A stretch of DNA of 64,000 nucleotides. Source: Symbiodinium natans (lineage: Eukaryota > Sar > Dinophyceae > Suessiales > Symbiodiniaceae). This document shows, in pieces, positions 45,589-55,972 of the stretch (positions within the stretch are counted from its first letter, which is position 1; every line of letters begins with the position of its first letter). The notes below the pieces were generated by a model. The model searched no databases, was not told where the DNA came from, and worked only from the letters and a program-made list of their open reading frames with translations. Made by a program: the position numbers and the translations under genes. Where the stretch lies: NCBI GenBank assembly GCA_905221605.1, contig CAJNDS010001535.1:611368-675367 (forward strand). The letters run 5' to 3'.

Positions 45589-47404
45589 TCGTCAACCACC
45601 GGAGACCGGTGGTTCAGTGCGTCAGAGATGGGGGTTGGGAGTAGCCGCAGCAGGCAGCGCATGCTTTCCGGGCATGCGTTGTTGTTGGTGTAAAGCCACA
45701 GCTGAAGACTCGACAGCTTAACAATGGGTCCCCTGAGCATCCTGGTACTACAGTGGCCGGAATAACTACTCGTTCATGTAGTATTCCCTTATGGTCCCTA
45801 TAGACTTATGCTGTAACAACCCCCCAAACCCTATTCTAGTTATTAAGGCCCCTACATAAGGTTCCAGCAGATGCCCACTGAAACACTGGGTGCGCCGCCG
45901 CCCGCGCAGAGGCCCGCTTGGTTTAGGCTCCATGCATTCGAAGGCCAGGCAACGTATGGGTTTAGGGTTTAGGGTTCAGGGTTCAGGGTTTAGGGTTTAG
46001 GGTTTAGGGTTTAGGGTTTGCGTTTAGGGTAGCCGAACATCTGTTCAGTCGTAGATGGAAAGGGTCAGAGTGCTCTCCTTTTGGAAGGAGCTATTCACGG
46101 ACAACTACTCAATAGTACTTCAGATTCTAGGAGATCTTTGGGCCGCTGGATAGGTGGATTCTGCAAAGATATTTGCGGCATTGGTCTTTCTTCTTTGATA
46201 GTTCCAACCCCTTGGCACACCCCGAGGCCACAATCCGGCCACCCTCGCATGTTCTCAGCATAGGTTCCGCCGAGGACCTGAAGACCCTTGAAAAATTTTT
46301 GTAATCCGAGAAACGGATATTCGGTCATGTCTGTAATAATAGTAATCATGTTGATAGCTCACCAAAGCACGCCAGTTCACTGACCGCGGACCCAACTTCC
46401 GTGCCTCTGCATCATCCGGAGACATCGGGAGTATCAAGCTTACTCTTTGACATGAAACTTACCAAATCCACCTAGGACCTAGCAACATGATCACGAGCAT
46501 GCTCGGCAACCGAAGCGTTGAAACATTTTAAGTTGCAAGCTGCTCACCAAGGTGGGGGGTTTGCGATACTAGGGGGGGGACCTTACTGGCGTCCTTATGA
46601 TAAGGAGATCCCCCCTATTTGGGTATTATAAGGAGATCATCCTATTTGGGTATTTAAAAAGGAGATCCCACTATTTGGGGGTCTATCTTCGTGGTCCCTT
46701 ATTCTGGTAAACCCCCCAACTGCCACCGTAAAAAAATCGTCGCCGCTATGGACTTCATCCTACTGGTGCTTGTCGTAGCAGCCGCCGGCCCGGCTGAGGC
46801 GCCCGTCTCTCAAACACCGGGGGGTTTAGTTCTCTAAATTTGGGGTCCCTTTTTGGGATCCCGTTTTAAAGGGTGCCGCCTGATAGTGGGTACCCAATAA
46901 GGAACCCTAGTTTAGGAAACTACACACAGGGATGTAGGCCTTCAGGACCCTGAAGCGCCCCATGTTCGATGCAGTTTGTCTGAGTATGTTTTGGTATGTC
47001 TGTGTTCTTGTGTTGTTATGCAAATCATGCTGCCAGCTTCTTATATTAGCATTCTTGACTGTTCTAGTCTATTCTCCACTTCCACCCTATAAACCCTCAG
47101 TCAACGTCAGGGACCAGTGCTTCGAGCTTTGATGCACGAACACCGTGGGCGCACACTTCCCAGCAGAAGCCGAACCAGTTCACAACAATACAGGCAAATT
47201 ATAATACAGTAAGATACAAGAATATCTTTTTTAATACTACGACGCGCTAGAAAATAGGCAGACTTGATACCAGAAAGATCCAAAAAGAAAGGAACAAAGA
47301 AACAAGCCGATACCAAATACCAATGCGCAGCTACACAACTCTGAACCTCCCCCCACCCTTCGCGTTTCCAAAGGCCGGAATGTGCCGCAAGCCTGTTCCA
47401 AAAG
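45589..47404. other. Intergenic stretch with repeats
   Basis: Family J element 45776-45862; TTTAGGG tract 45957-46030; a GGGGGGACC/CCCCCC foldback region 46553-46712; a second palindromic block 46815-46925. 5' exons of the carboxypeptidase are expected here but none could be fixed. Confidence 0.5.
45776..45862. mobile_element. Repeated element family J, copy 2
   Basis: Shares ATTCCCTTATGGTCCCT and TTATTAAGGCC-like ends with 18181-18265. Confidence 0.65.
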
Positions 47405-49995
47405 CTCGAGTCTATTTTCCATCAGAGCTGATGCTGGACAATCCCGACCTGGTGATGTACAGCGGCCTCTCTGGCCGCCTTAGCATCATGGGGGGTGTTT
47501 GACTGAAATTAGAGTACCTTTCTTTGGCTTCCTAGAATAAAGATTGTGTTTTTTCTTTTTTTGCTTGGGGGGGTTGAGGGTTTAGGGGTAAGTCTGAGGC
47601 GCCGCTTATGTTGGCAAATCCCCGCATTTCCTGGCAGTACATTTGATAGCAGCCAGGGCCCATAGACATGGGTTTAGGGTGGCCATCACGGCACTTCTTG
47701 GACATCCACAGCTTGGGATGTTCCCCCTCTAGGATGCCCAGTAGTACCCTTATTCCCTTTTTGGGGGTTTTAGGTTCCCTTATAAACCCCTTTTAGCAAA
47801 AAAGGGCACCCTTTTTAAGCCTAGGTTACTGGGCAGCCTAGCCCTTATACTAACAGTCCTTACTAGGGATGGTACGAGGGGGTTACGAGAATCCCTCTGA
47901 AGGGCTCTGAGTATAAGGGGGGGAAGCATCCCATCCACCAGGCTACGTGAATGTGACTCCCGATGATTATTTGTTCTACTGGTTTTTCCGGGCCATGGAG
48001 CCAAAGGCTTCAGAGGCCCCCACACCCGTGATCTTATGGACCAACGGAGGGCCAGGGTGCTCCTCTATGGAGGGAGCCACTGAGATCGGGCCTTTGGCCC
48101 TGAGAGGGGTGAAGCGGTCGAGAGACTGGTCAGGGAAGCTTTCCTTCAACCGCTACGCCTGGAACCGGAGGGCGCACGTGCTCATTGTGGATCAGCCTCG
48201 TTACGTGGGCTTCTCCACGGGCAGGGGCCGCTTCATCAACTCCTCGGCGGAGGCCGCGCTGGACATGGTTGAGTTTCTGCGGGGCTGGCAGATGCTGTTC
48301 CCGGAGGTCGATGCGAGTTTTGTCTTGGCCGGGGAGTCGTACGCAGGGCACTTTGTGCCAGCTTGGGCTAAAGCCATTGCAGACTACAACCGCAAGTGGC
48401 GGTACGTGCAGCCGATGCCTCCAATCCGGATTGCAGGCATCGCCTTGAGCAGCGCGTGCGTAGATGAGAAGATCCAGAGCCTGGACACTCTCGTCACTTA
48501 CACAAAGCAAAGAGGCTTGCTGCCCGAGTATGCTGAGCCGAGGAGCCTCTGGGAAGCCACAGAAATGATGGCGATCCACCTGAAGTACCGTCCGAACACC
48601 TACGACTACACTCTCCGTGATGCAGGACCCTGTTGTGGATGTTACGGCTACAACTACAGCAACTTTTCGAGCTGGTTCTCAAGGGAAGATGTGCTTCAAG
48701 CTCTACACGTCTGCGAAAATGCTGGAGAAGACACCTTTGCGGGCTGTGCAGGTAGCTGCATGACTTTACCCGGTGGCTTCGACAAAGGGGCCTCCTTTGA
48801 TAACGCCGCTGTGCTTTCAGAGTTGCTAGACTTGGGCATCCCGGTTCTTCTCATGTACGGCATGAAAGATCTCACCTGCAACTTCGTGGGCGCGGCGCCT
48901 AGTTATTCCTGGTTGCCCTGAGCACGCTTCAGTCGGCTCTGTACCCCGCAGACGGCATCGGTAGGGTTGTCCTCCACTTGACCCTAAACCCTAAACCCTA
49001 AGCCCTAAGCCCTAAACCCTAAACCCTAAACCCTAAACCCTAAACCCTAAACCCTAAGGTGGCTATGAACTGGCCAGCTCCTTGCAGTGGGCCCAAAAGC
49101 ACGAGTTCTCCGGCGCGCCCGTGGAGGCCTTCCACAGATTTGGGCAGAAGCAATCTGGAGGAGGCCTTGCGGGCCGTCCAACATGTTCTGAAGTCTCTGT
49201 AGGGATGGGTTTAGGGTTTAGGGTTTAGGGTTTAGGGTTTCGGGTTTAGGGTTTAGGGTTTAGGGTTTAGGGTTTAGGGTTGAGGTCTCGAAGTTTCAGA
49301 GTGGCTTGCACCAAACGGCTGGCAGAGTCTTGTGAGAAAGCTTTGGGACTACGGGTGTGGCGGGCGGTCAGCATCAGAACCCTGAGTCCCAAATCTAGCG
49401 GACGACCATCACCCTAAACCCTAAACCCTAAACCCTAAACCCTGAACCCGAAACCCTGGCAGAATCCACGGGCCCCGAGCTGAGGCCTAACATTCGTGCA
49501 GACGCTCCACTGAAGTTGGCCAGGGCGACCTTCAGTGTGGGGCTGAACCCGAAAAGCCCTTGCTCAAGCGAATTGTTGCCTATCCCAGAGTCACAAGAGA
49601 ATTCCAAAGCCGTCAAAACACGAAATTTTAAGATCAGTTAGCGTATTCTTTTATATAAGAAAATTCACATAGATATTGCAATGCAATAAGTTTCCAGTAT
49701 GGCATATATAATCGGTGTACAGCCCGCTATAGTTATCAATTAAGTATAGAACACCAAATACATAATTGTGACTAGAATACGTTTCTATGCCGTAAAGTTT
49801 TCAGCATATCATAGTACATATTTCATATTTTGTGTTATATGTATGTATGCATGCATGTGTGTATGTGTGTATGTATGTAGATATATTCGATATGTTAGTA
49901 ACTGCCCAATACCCTATATGCATCCGTTGTTGTATATTTTGGTCATTACATAGTCTGAATATATATATATATATGAGTATATATATATATATATG

Positions 49996-50047
<52 letters not shown>

Positions 50048-50942
50048 CATGTATATGTACATGTATATGTATATGTATATACATATATGTGCATCATACT
50101 TTCTACAGCCTCGTATAGATACATATAGACGTACACACATACATATATATATATATATACATATAGATGTAGTCATATATACATATATGTATATGTATAT
50201 ATATATATGTATATGTATTCTGTATGTTTGTGTGCGGAACGCATCATGTGTTCTGTATTTCTTTGTTTGCTGCGTTGGTCACATAGCAAACAATATACTA
50301 AACATTATACATTACATTCTTTGTATTGTGTAGATCGATAGTTTCTTTCTGTTCTATTCGATTCTTTTCCACTCTACCCTACTCCACCCTTCTCTACCTT
50401 ACCCTAAAAATAAGCATATATATATATATACATTTATGTATACACACATATACTGTTTGCGTATGAACTGTCATGTGTTTTTGTTTTACAATGTACAAAT
50501 GGCATTCGTACACACGTTTTCATTTTTAGAGTCTAGATCTACTTATGGCATATCTACCTTTTCATACCTGTTCTAACATTATGAGAAGCTAGCATCCATG
50601 CAGGGTCCTGTGCTGCAAGCACAAGGAACCATCGCCGGCCCCAGCAGTCTCATCTTGGTGTAAGCCTCTATTAAGTAAGAATCTCGGGCCGCAGCACCCA
50701 AATCCCTAAACCCAACTTGTCGAATGTCTCTGGCATTCCTGTGGCCAAGGATCGAGGAAGCTGGGCACATGTGTCCTGCAGACACCCCCGAGGCTTCTCA
50801 TTATGCCATCGACCTACTGCTTGACGACTCTTGCCTCTCAATATGGCTCTATTTGAAGTTGGCAGTTGCATTTTGGGCATGGTATCTTGCAGTATGGGGC
50901 AAAATCCTCCACGATAATCGGCACGACCTACAAGAAGGCTAA
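47405..50942 (+). CDS. Serine carboxypeptidase (S10 family), five exons, possible C-terminal membrane anchor
   Basis: Exons about 47405-47464, 47942-48889, 49059-49157, 49502-49541 and 50750-50942 join in consistent phase. Motifs in order: [23 protein letters not shown] (oxyanion), [11 protein letters not shown] with catalytic Ser codon 48337-48339, Asp codon 48868-48870 in GMKDLTCN, and His codon 50766-50768 in [10 protein letters not shown]. The fold removes C-terminal residues from peptides in lysosome-like or secretory compartments. After the His exon a hydrophobic run [19 protein letters not shown] may anchor the protein, as in KEX1-type members. Donors are GC, GC, GA and GC. N-terminal signal exon(s) are not found. 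The 49502-49541 exon is the least certain; it leaves one extra residue before AGHM. Confidence 0.9.
47465..47941 (+). other. Carboxypeptidase intron with nested foldbacks
   Basis: 477-nt GC-AG intron. A family A element at 47713-47932 has a family I element inserted in it (47737-47834). The acceptor CCACCAG lies about nine bases after the outer element ends. Confidence 0.8.
47713..47932. mobile_element. Foldback family A (copy 8) containing family I (copy 2)
   Basis: Outer ends TTGGGATGTTCCCCCTCTA and TATAAGGGGGGGAAGCATCCC; inner element from GCCCAGTAGTACCC to GGTTACTGGGC. Nesting shows family A was present before family I inserted. Confidence 0.85.
48980..49058 (-). repeat. CCCTAAA tract supplying a 3' splice site
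   Basis: About 11 heptamers whose final, variant CCCTAAG unit is the AG acceptor (49057-49058) of carboxypeptidase exon 3. Confidence 0.9.
49205..49280 (+). repeat. TTTAGGG tract in carboxypeptidase intron 3
   Basis: About 11 heptamers within 49158-49501. A short CCCTAAA tract lies at 49410-49455 in the same intron, in opposite orientation. Confidence 0.93.
49542..50749 (+). other. Carboxypeptidase intron 4 with AT microsatellites
   Basis: 1208-nt intron. 49840-50220 and 50410-50450 are ATGT/ATAC/TATA microsatellites; AT-rich throughout and free of telomere-type arrays. Confidence 0.7.
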
Positions 50943-51047
50943 AGTCAAGCCTAACTTCACGCAGATCCATTTGCTCTAGACGCGGGAGAGGCTGCGCAGC
51001 AGCTGCCCTCGAGAGACACCTCAAGCACAGCTCCAAGAAGGTAGCCC

Positions 51048-51200
51048 CCCCTAAACCCTAAACCCTAAACCCTAAACCCTAAACCCGAAACCCTAAACCC
51101 TAAACCCTAAACCCTAAACCCTAAACCCTAAACCCTAAACCCTAAACCCTAAACCCTAAACCCTAAACCCTAAACCCTAAACCCTAAACCCTAAACCCAA
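51048..51200 (-). repeat. CCCTAAA array
   Basis: About 21 heptamers, downstream of the carboxypeptidase stop. Confidence 0.96.
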
Positions 51201-51702
51201 ACCATCACAGCGAGCTCCACAACAGGCACATCTTGTGCTAAACGCAGAAGACAGCGCCTGCACCCGGATGCTTCATAGCTCCTTCTAAGGCGGTTGCAAC
51301 CAACAGCGAGTCCACCTTTCTGAGACAGTTCCGGGACACTTCCGCTACCCCGAGGCCAGATATTTTTTTGGGAGGAATTGCATCATAGGAAGACACTGCT
51401 TGCCAATGTCAGGTTTGAACCGCGGAAATTTGCACGAACGCTTGTGCACACTCGAAAAAAGCTTGCTGGTTTTTTCATTCATGCAACTCTTTGTCCGCTC
51501 AGTCCAAACAGCTTTCGCGACAGGCGTGAACCCTGAGAGACTTCCGACATTTCACTGACCCTTCCACAACAGAGAATCTCGTTACCACGTCATGCAAGCA
51601 GGCTCGACGACCCCAGCGTCTACCACACGATTCTGGCTCCGAGTTGAAACCGAAGAAGCTTTTTGGGTTTTGCTTCTCCCTGCATAGATAGCATCGGAAT
51701 CA

Positions 51703-51794
51703 TATCCCCCTTGGGAATCATTTCTTATTTTTGTTCATATAAACCCCAAGAGGATATTCAACACTTTATTTTTGATTCTAAGGGGAGAATAGGG
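51703..51794. mobile_element. Repeated element family E, copy 3
   Basis: ATCCCCCTTGGGAATCATTT, AAACCCCAAGAGGATATTC and TTCTAAGGGGAGAATAG in the order seen at 10757. Confidence 0.72.
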
Positions 51795-51994
51795 AATGGA
51801 GCATGAGGTTCTGGCCATCGGTGGGCTTGCCTTGTCCTCGCTGCTGATGCTGCTGGGCCTTCGTTTTCGAGTTCCAAGCCTGGTCCTCTTTGGGCGTCAG
51901 ACGCTTGCTTTGCACGCTCCGAGCGCTGTTTTGTGTTTCTCTCCTGAAATAGGGTCATCCTGCGTAGCGTCGGCCAGGGTCTCCAAAATCTCCC

Positions 51995-52116
51995 AGGTTG
52001 GATGAGGGGGATCCCCCGTTAAAAGGGAACCCTTCTTCACCCTCTTCTGGCTTTCGTAAACAAGGACCCTTATTCAGAGGGTCTGTATCTCCAAGGGTCC
52101 CGCTAATCCTCTCCCC
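51995..52116. mobile_element. Repeated element family G, copy 2
   Basis: GGATGAGGGGGATCC ... TCTTCTGGCTTTCGTAAAC ... TTCAGAGGGTCTGTATCTCC ... CGCTAATCC, matching 21941-22060 along its length. Confidence 0.78.
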
Positions 52117-52421
52117 TTAAGGGGCCAGAGATGTTTCGGAAGGGTTGGCTCCCACAATGTCCCGCGGCACTCTCTGAAGAATGCTTCTCATCCAGATGTG
52201 TTTTGGGCCCTGGCATATCTTGACACATTCCGACAATTCAACACATTCATCTTCAAGGCCCTGCCTCTATGGTTGAACACAAATGTCTTTCCGACATGCT
52301 TGGACATGCAGCCGACGGCTGAGGACTAAAGCAGAAGAGCAAGCAAAGCTGGACGCTTGTCTGCACACTCGAGGGCCGCAGCTTCTTCATTGCCACCTCA
52401 GCTCCAACTTAAGCCCTGAAC

Positions 52422-52531
52422 TTGGGATGTTCCCCCTTATACTCGCACTCGCAGTCCTTAGAAGGGATTATAAGTTGGGGGGTACTAGAATCCCTGTGAA
52501 GGACTGTCAGTAAAAGGGTGGAGCATCCCAA
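52422..52531. mobile_element. Foldback element family A, copy 9
   Basis: TTGGGATGTTCCCCCTTATA against TAAAAGGGTGGAGCATCCCAA. Confidence 0.82.
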
Positions 52532-53462
52532 CCCTGAACCCTAACCGCCCCCTTCCCCAACCCCCCCTAAGGCCAGATCGCCGAGTGAAGCAAAGTGTCT
52601 GATCTCCTCAGTGTCATCCACAGAAGATCTCTCCAACAGGGATGAAGCTGCTTGGAATGCGGAGGCATGAAACCCTTGGCCAGACCGAAATGATTTCCCT
52701 AAGCCCCCTCCCCTCATGATGCAAGCTAACCAGCCTGCAGCTTTGCACAATTCTGAAGACTCCTGGCACAATTGTGAAGACGCCTGGCGCAGACAGCAAA
52801 GAAATGCTTGGAACCAATACTTCTGAGGAGCACTTCTGGGCTGGGTTAGGTAGGGCCTGAGGGTTTAAAGTAGCTAGCGCGGTGCTTCATGCTTCAAACT
52901 GAGACGGCATCTGGATTGCTTCTTTCTCCTAAACTGGGCACCTTGCGAATGGCAGTTGCCTAGAAACGGCAGCCAAGCTGCGAAGCAGCATGTAGCAGCC
53001 GCTTGCAAAGAATCGTAGGAAGCGGAATGCTAGCAGTCCGCAGGTCGGCAGCCAAGCAGCGAGACAGCAGGGTTAGGGTTTAGGGTTTAGGGTTTAGGGT
53101 TTAGGGTTTAGGGTTTAGGGTTTAGGGTTTAGGGTTTAGGGTTTAGGGAGTTGTTCTGCACTAGTAGGGTAGAGACAAGCCCACGCTAGTGCTCCGCTAG
53201 ATTATGGCGCAGCTCCGAGCAGGACCGCATAGTTTAGAGGCACTGTTCCGAAGGAACTCAAGTGCCACTGGTCCTACGTATTTCCTAGCCTGGACCTCTG
53301 CAGGCTTGATTGCAGCTTGGAGAAGCAATGGCGCATCAAAACCAAGCAAGGATTTGGCGCTTGGGCCCCCTGAAGCTTAAGCCCCCGAACCTACAAATTT
53401 AAGGTTTAGACGGGTTCCGAGCTTTCACTCAAAGCTTTTGGGGCCGTAACTCCCTAAGCCCT

Positions 53463-53605
53463 ACACTTTGTAAACCCTATACACCCTATAGACCCTATAA
53501 ACCCTATAAACCCTATAAACCCTATAAACCCTATAACCCCTATAAACCCTATAAACCCTATAAACCCTATAAACCCTATAAACCCTATAAACCCTATAAG
53601 CCCCA
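53463..53605 (-). repeat. CCCTATAAA nonamer array
   Basis: About 15 CCCTATAAA units, another homogeneous telomere-like variant. Confidence 0.95.
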
Positions 53606-53610
53606 AACAA

Positions 53611-53778
53611 GCCAATGCACCAGCAGTAACCCTAAACCCTAAGCCCTAAATCCTGTGGGGTTGGAAGGTTCAACGAGCCAATGCACCAAAACCCTAAACC
53701 CTAAACCCGAAACCCTATACATCCCTAAGCCCTAAACCCTTTGGGGTTGGAAGGTTCAACGAGCCCATGCACCAGCAG
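53611..53778 (+). repeat. Direct repeats interleaved with CCCTAAA tracts
   Basis: GGGGTTGGAAGGTTCAACGA occurs at about 53657 and 53743, each followed by GCC and ATGCACCA; a partial copy GCCAATGCACCAGCAGTA sits at 53611. CCCTAAA/CCCGAAA tracts lie between them. Confidence 0.93.
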
Positions 53779-54285
53779 TACGCCACAAGTAAGGCTGCCG
53801 GACTGGCCAGGGGCTAAGACCCGTGGCCCCTCGGTTTTGGGGGCTTTGGGCTTTGGGCTTTGGGCTTTTGGGTTTTTCGGTTTTTTTTTTTTTGGGGGGG
53901 GGGGGGGGGGGTGGGGGGGGGGGGGGGGGGCGTGCTTCGGGTTTTTCGGATTTTGGGAGTTTAGGGTTTTTGCGATTTCGGGGTTGTAGGGTTTTGGGGT
54001 TGTAGGTTTTTTGGGGTTTTTGGGTTTGAGGTTTTTTGGGGGTTGTAGGGTTTAGGGCAACTAAACCTGGCTGCAACGATTCTCCAAGCCCAAAGGTTTC
54101 AGTATGTTCAAGTACCCCAAGCTCAAGTTCTGGGTTTAGGGTTTCCCCCCCCCCCCCCCCCAAAAAAAAAAAGCCAGAAGTCAAAAGAGTCAAAATTCAA
54201 AAGAAGCCCTTACCAAACCCCAGTTGAACAAGCGCCTCCTTTCCCGAAACTCGAAGAGAAGCTCCCAAACCTTTACTGTCGGTTC

Positions 54286-54328
54286 GTAGGGAATGAGGGA
54301 ATGAGGTACCCTAAACCCTCAACCCAAG

Positions 54329-54362
<34 letters not shown>

Positions 54363-54396
54363 GGAATATGGGGTACGTCATTCCCTCATTCCCTAC
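54286..54396. mobile_element. Foldback element family F, copy 3
   Basis: GTAGGGAATGAGGGAATGAG against CATTCCCTCATTCCCTAC, with a TATATA expansion in the centre. Confidence 0.8.
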
Positions 54397-55088
54397 TACC
54401 CAACAGTAAGAGCCACCTCAGGCGCCAGAGCTGGCGTTTCGGCAGCTGCTGGCCCACAGGCGGATCTAGGGTTTAGGGTTTATCGGGTTTAGGGTTAAGG
54501 GTTTAGGGTTAAGGGTGAAGGGTTTAGGGTTTAGGGTTTAGGTTTTGGGGCTTCCTGTCCGAAACGGTAAAGAAAAGGATCTGATCCCCAGCTCCAAGGG
54601 CCTTCCCCAGCTACTTGTCAGGTCGGTGAGAGGTTTGAGGAGTCTGGGTTTTTGGCTTGGGTTTAAACTTCAGTGTTGCTGCAGATAGTCGCACGTTACA
54701 AGGGGGGGAGGAGCTACGCTGTAGTTCCCGGGATCAAGTTAGAGCAGGTTTCATCGATCGCACAATCTTGAGAGGTGCGGCTCCATTCTTAGATTTAGTG
54801 TGGTGGGCTAGGACGTGCTTTTCGGATGCTGCCTCTCAGAACAACGAATGAACCCTCCTACAGCACCCCTGGTCAAACTACACGCGGGACGAGTTGCCAG
54901 GAAAGAGCTTTCAGAAGATGACTGGCTGCCCTGGGCTTGGGTGTCGATACTAAAGAAATAAATAGACGAATAAGTAAATATATAGTGGCAAGTATATATA
55001 TATATATACATACATATATATATATACATGTATTTATTTATTTATCTTTTAATGATATCTATATATATATATACATACATACATATCA

Positions 55089-55119
<31 letters not shown>

Positions 55120-55354
55120 CTGTTCACATTCATGCTAATACTACCACATGAACATGCTGAGGTAAGCCTTCAAACTCACGTGTCCTATCATGAGAACCGT
55201 CATGAGCACCGTGCAGGATGCCTCACTGAGGTGGAGGTCTTCCTCGAGCCATAACCCAAATCCTACAAACACTAAGTTAAAAGGGTTTAGGGTATAGGGT
55301 TTAGGGTTTAGGGTTTAGGGGTTAGGGGTTCTGGGCCGATAGGGCCGAACCCAG

Positions 55355-55473
55355 CTCATGCAGCAAGGCAGCTCTGGGCGAACTTCAGTGAGTGGGCCAA
55401 CTCCACCACTTGGCAGAATGGTGCCGCAAATCTCTCTTCAGCCAACTGGACGGTGGCCCAGAATGCTGTGGCC
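55355..55473 (+). CDS. Exon of unrecognised gene: AARQLWANFSEWANS
   Basis: CCCAG acceptor at 55354 opens HAARQLWANFSEWANSTTWQ through SANWTVAQNAVAL. Asn/Trp-rich, with no family recognised. Confidence 0.55.
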
Positions 55474-55767
55474 TTAAGGGTTTAGTTGTTTAGGGTCGGC
55501 ATGCCGAGTCCTAGGTAGCCTATCGGCTCAAGCCCTGATCCTATGTGCTGCATCCGGACATCCGAGGTGTCCAGTGGAAACAGCACGCGAAGACTCCAGG
55601 CAGGGCATGGATTGCACAGAAGTCCCAACTCATTCATGAGCGATACTTCGCGGAACTGGGCGCTTGCACAAGAGCCCCTGGTTAGGACTCCTTCTTGACC
55701 ACCACAGAGGCGGGGATCCAGGGATGAAAGGCCTTGAGAACACACAAGCCATGCAAGCCAAGAGTGC

Positions 55768-55856
55768 TAAAACCCTAAACCCTAAACCCTAAACCCTAAA
55801 CCCTAAACCCTAAACCCTAAACCCTAAACCCTAAACCCTAAACCCTAAACCCTAAA
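55768..55856 (-). repeat. CCCTAAA array
   Basis: About 13 perfect heptamers, immediately before the acceptor ACCAG of the next exon. Confidence 0.96.
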
Positions 55857-55860
55857 CCAG

Positions 55861-55970
55861 CCTTCCGAAGCCACCAGCGCGGCCCTGCCCAGTACCCCCT
55901 GGAAGCCATCAACCCGCTGTCCATGCGCGCACCACAGCTCCGGCCTTTGATCCAAACCCTGTGTCAGAAG
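55861..55970 (+). CDS. Exon bordered by telomere-type repeats on both sides
   Basis: Acceptor CCAG at 55860 directly after the CCCTAAA array. Reads FRSHQRGPAQYPLEAINPLS then LRPLIQTLCQK. The GA donor at 55971 opens as GATTTAGGGTTTAGGG. No family recognised. Confidence 0.6.
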
Positions 55971-55972
55971 GA

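Larger units (their letters stand above)
51201..55354. other. Long stretch dominated by repeats, no firm exons
   Basis: Holds family E (51703-51794), G (51995-52116), A (52422-52531) and F (54286-54396) elements; TTTAGGG 53069-53150; CCCTATAAA array 53463-53605; a direct duplication at 53656 and 53742; G runs near 53893-53930 and a C run at 54144-54161; TTTAGGG variants 54466-54550; AT microsatellites 54330-54360 and 54990-55110; TTTAGGG 55285-55325. Open frames inside lack recognised domains. Confidence 0.6.
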
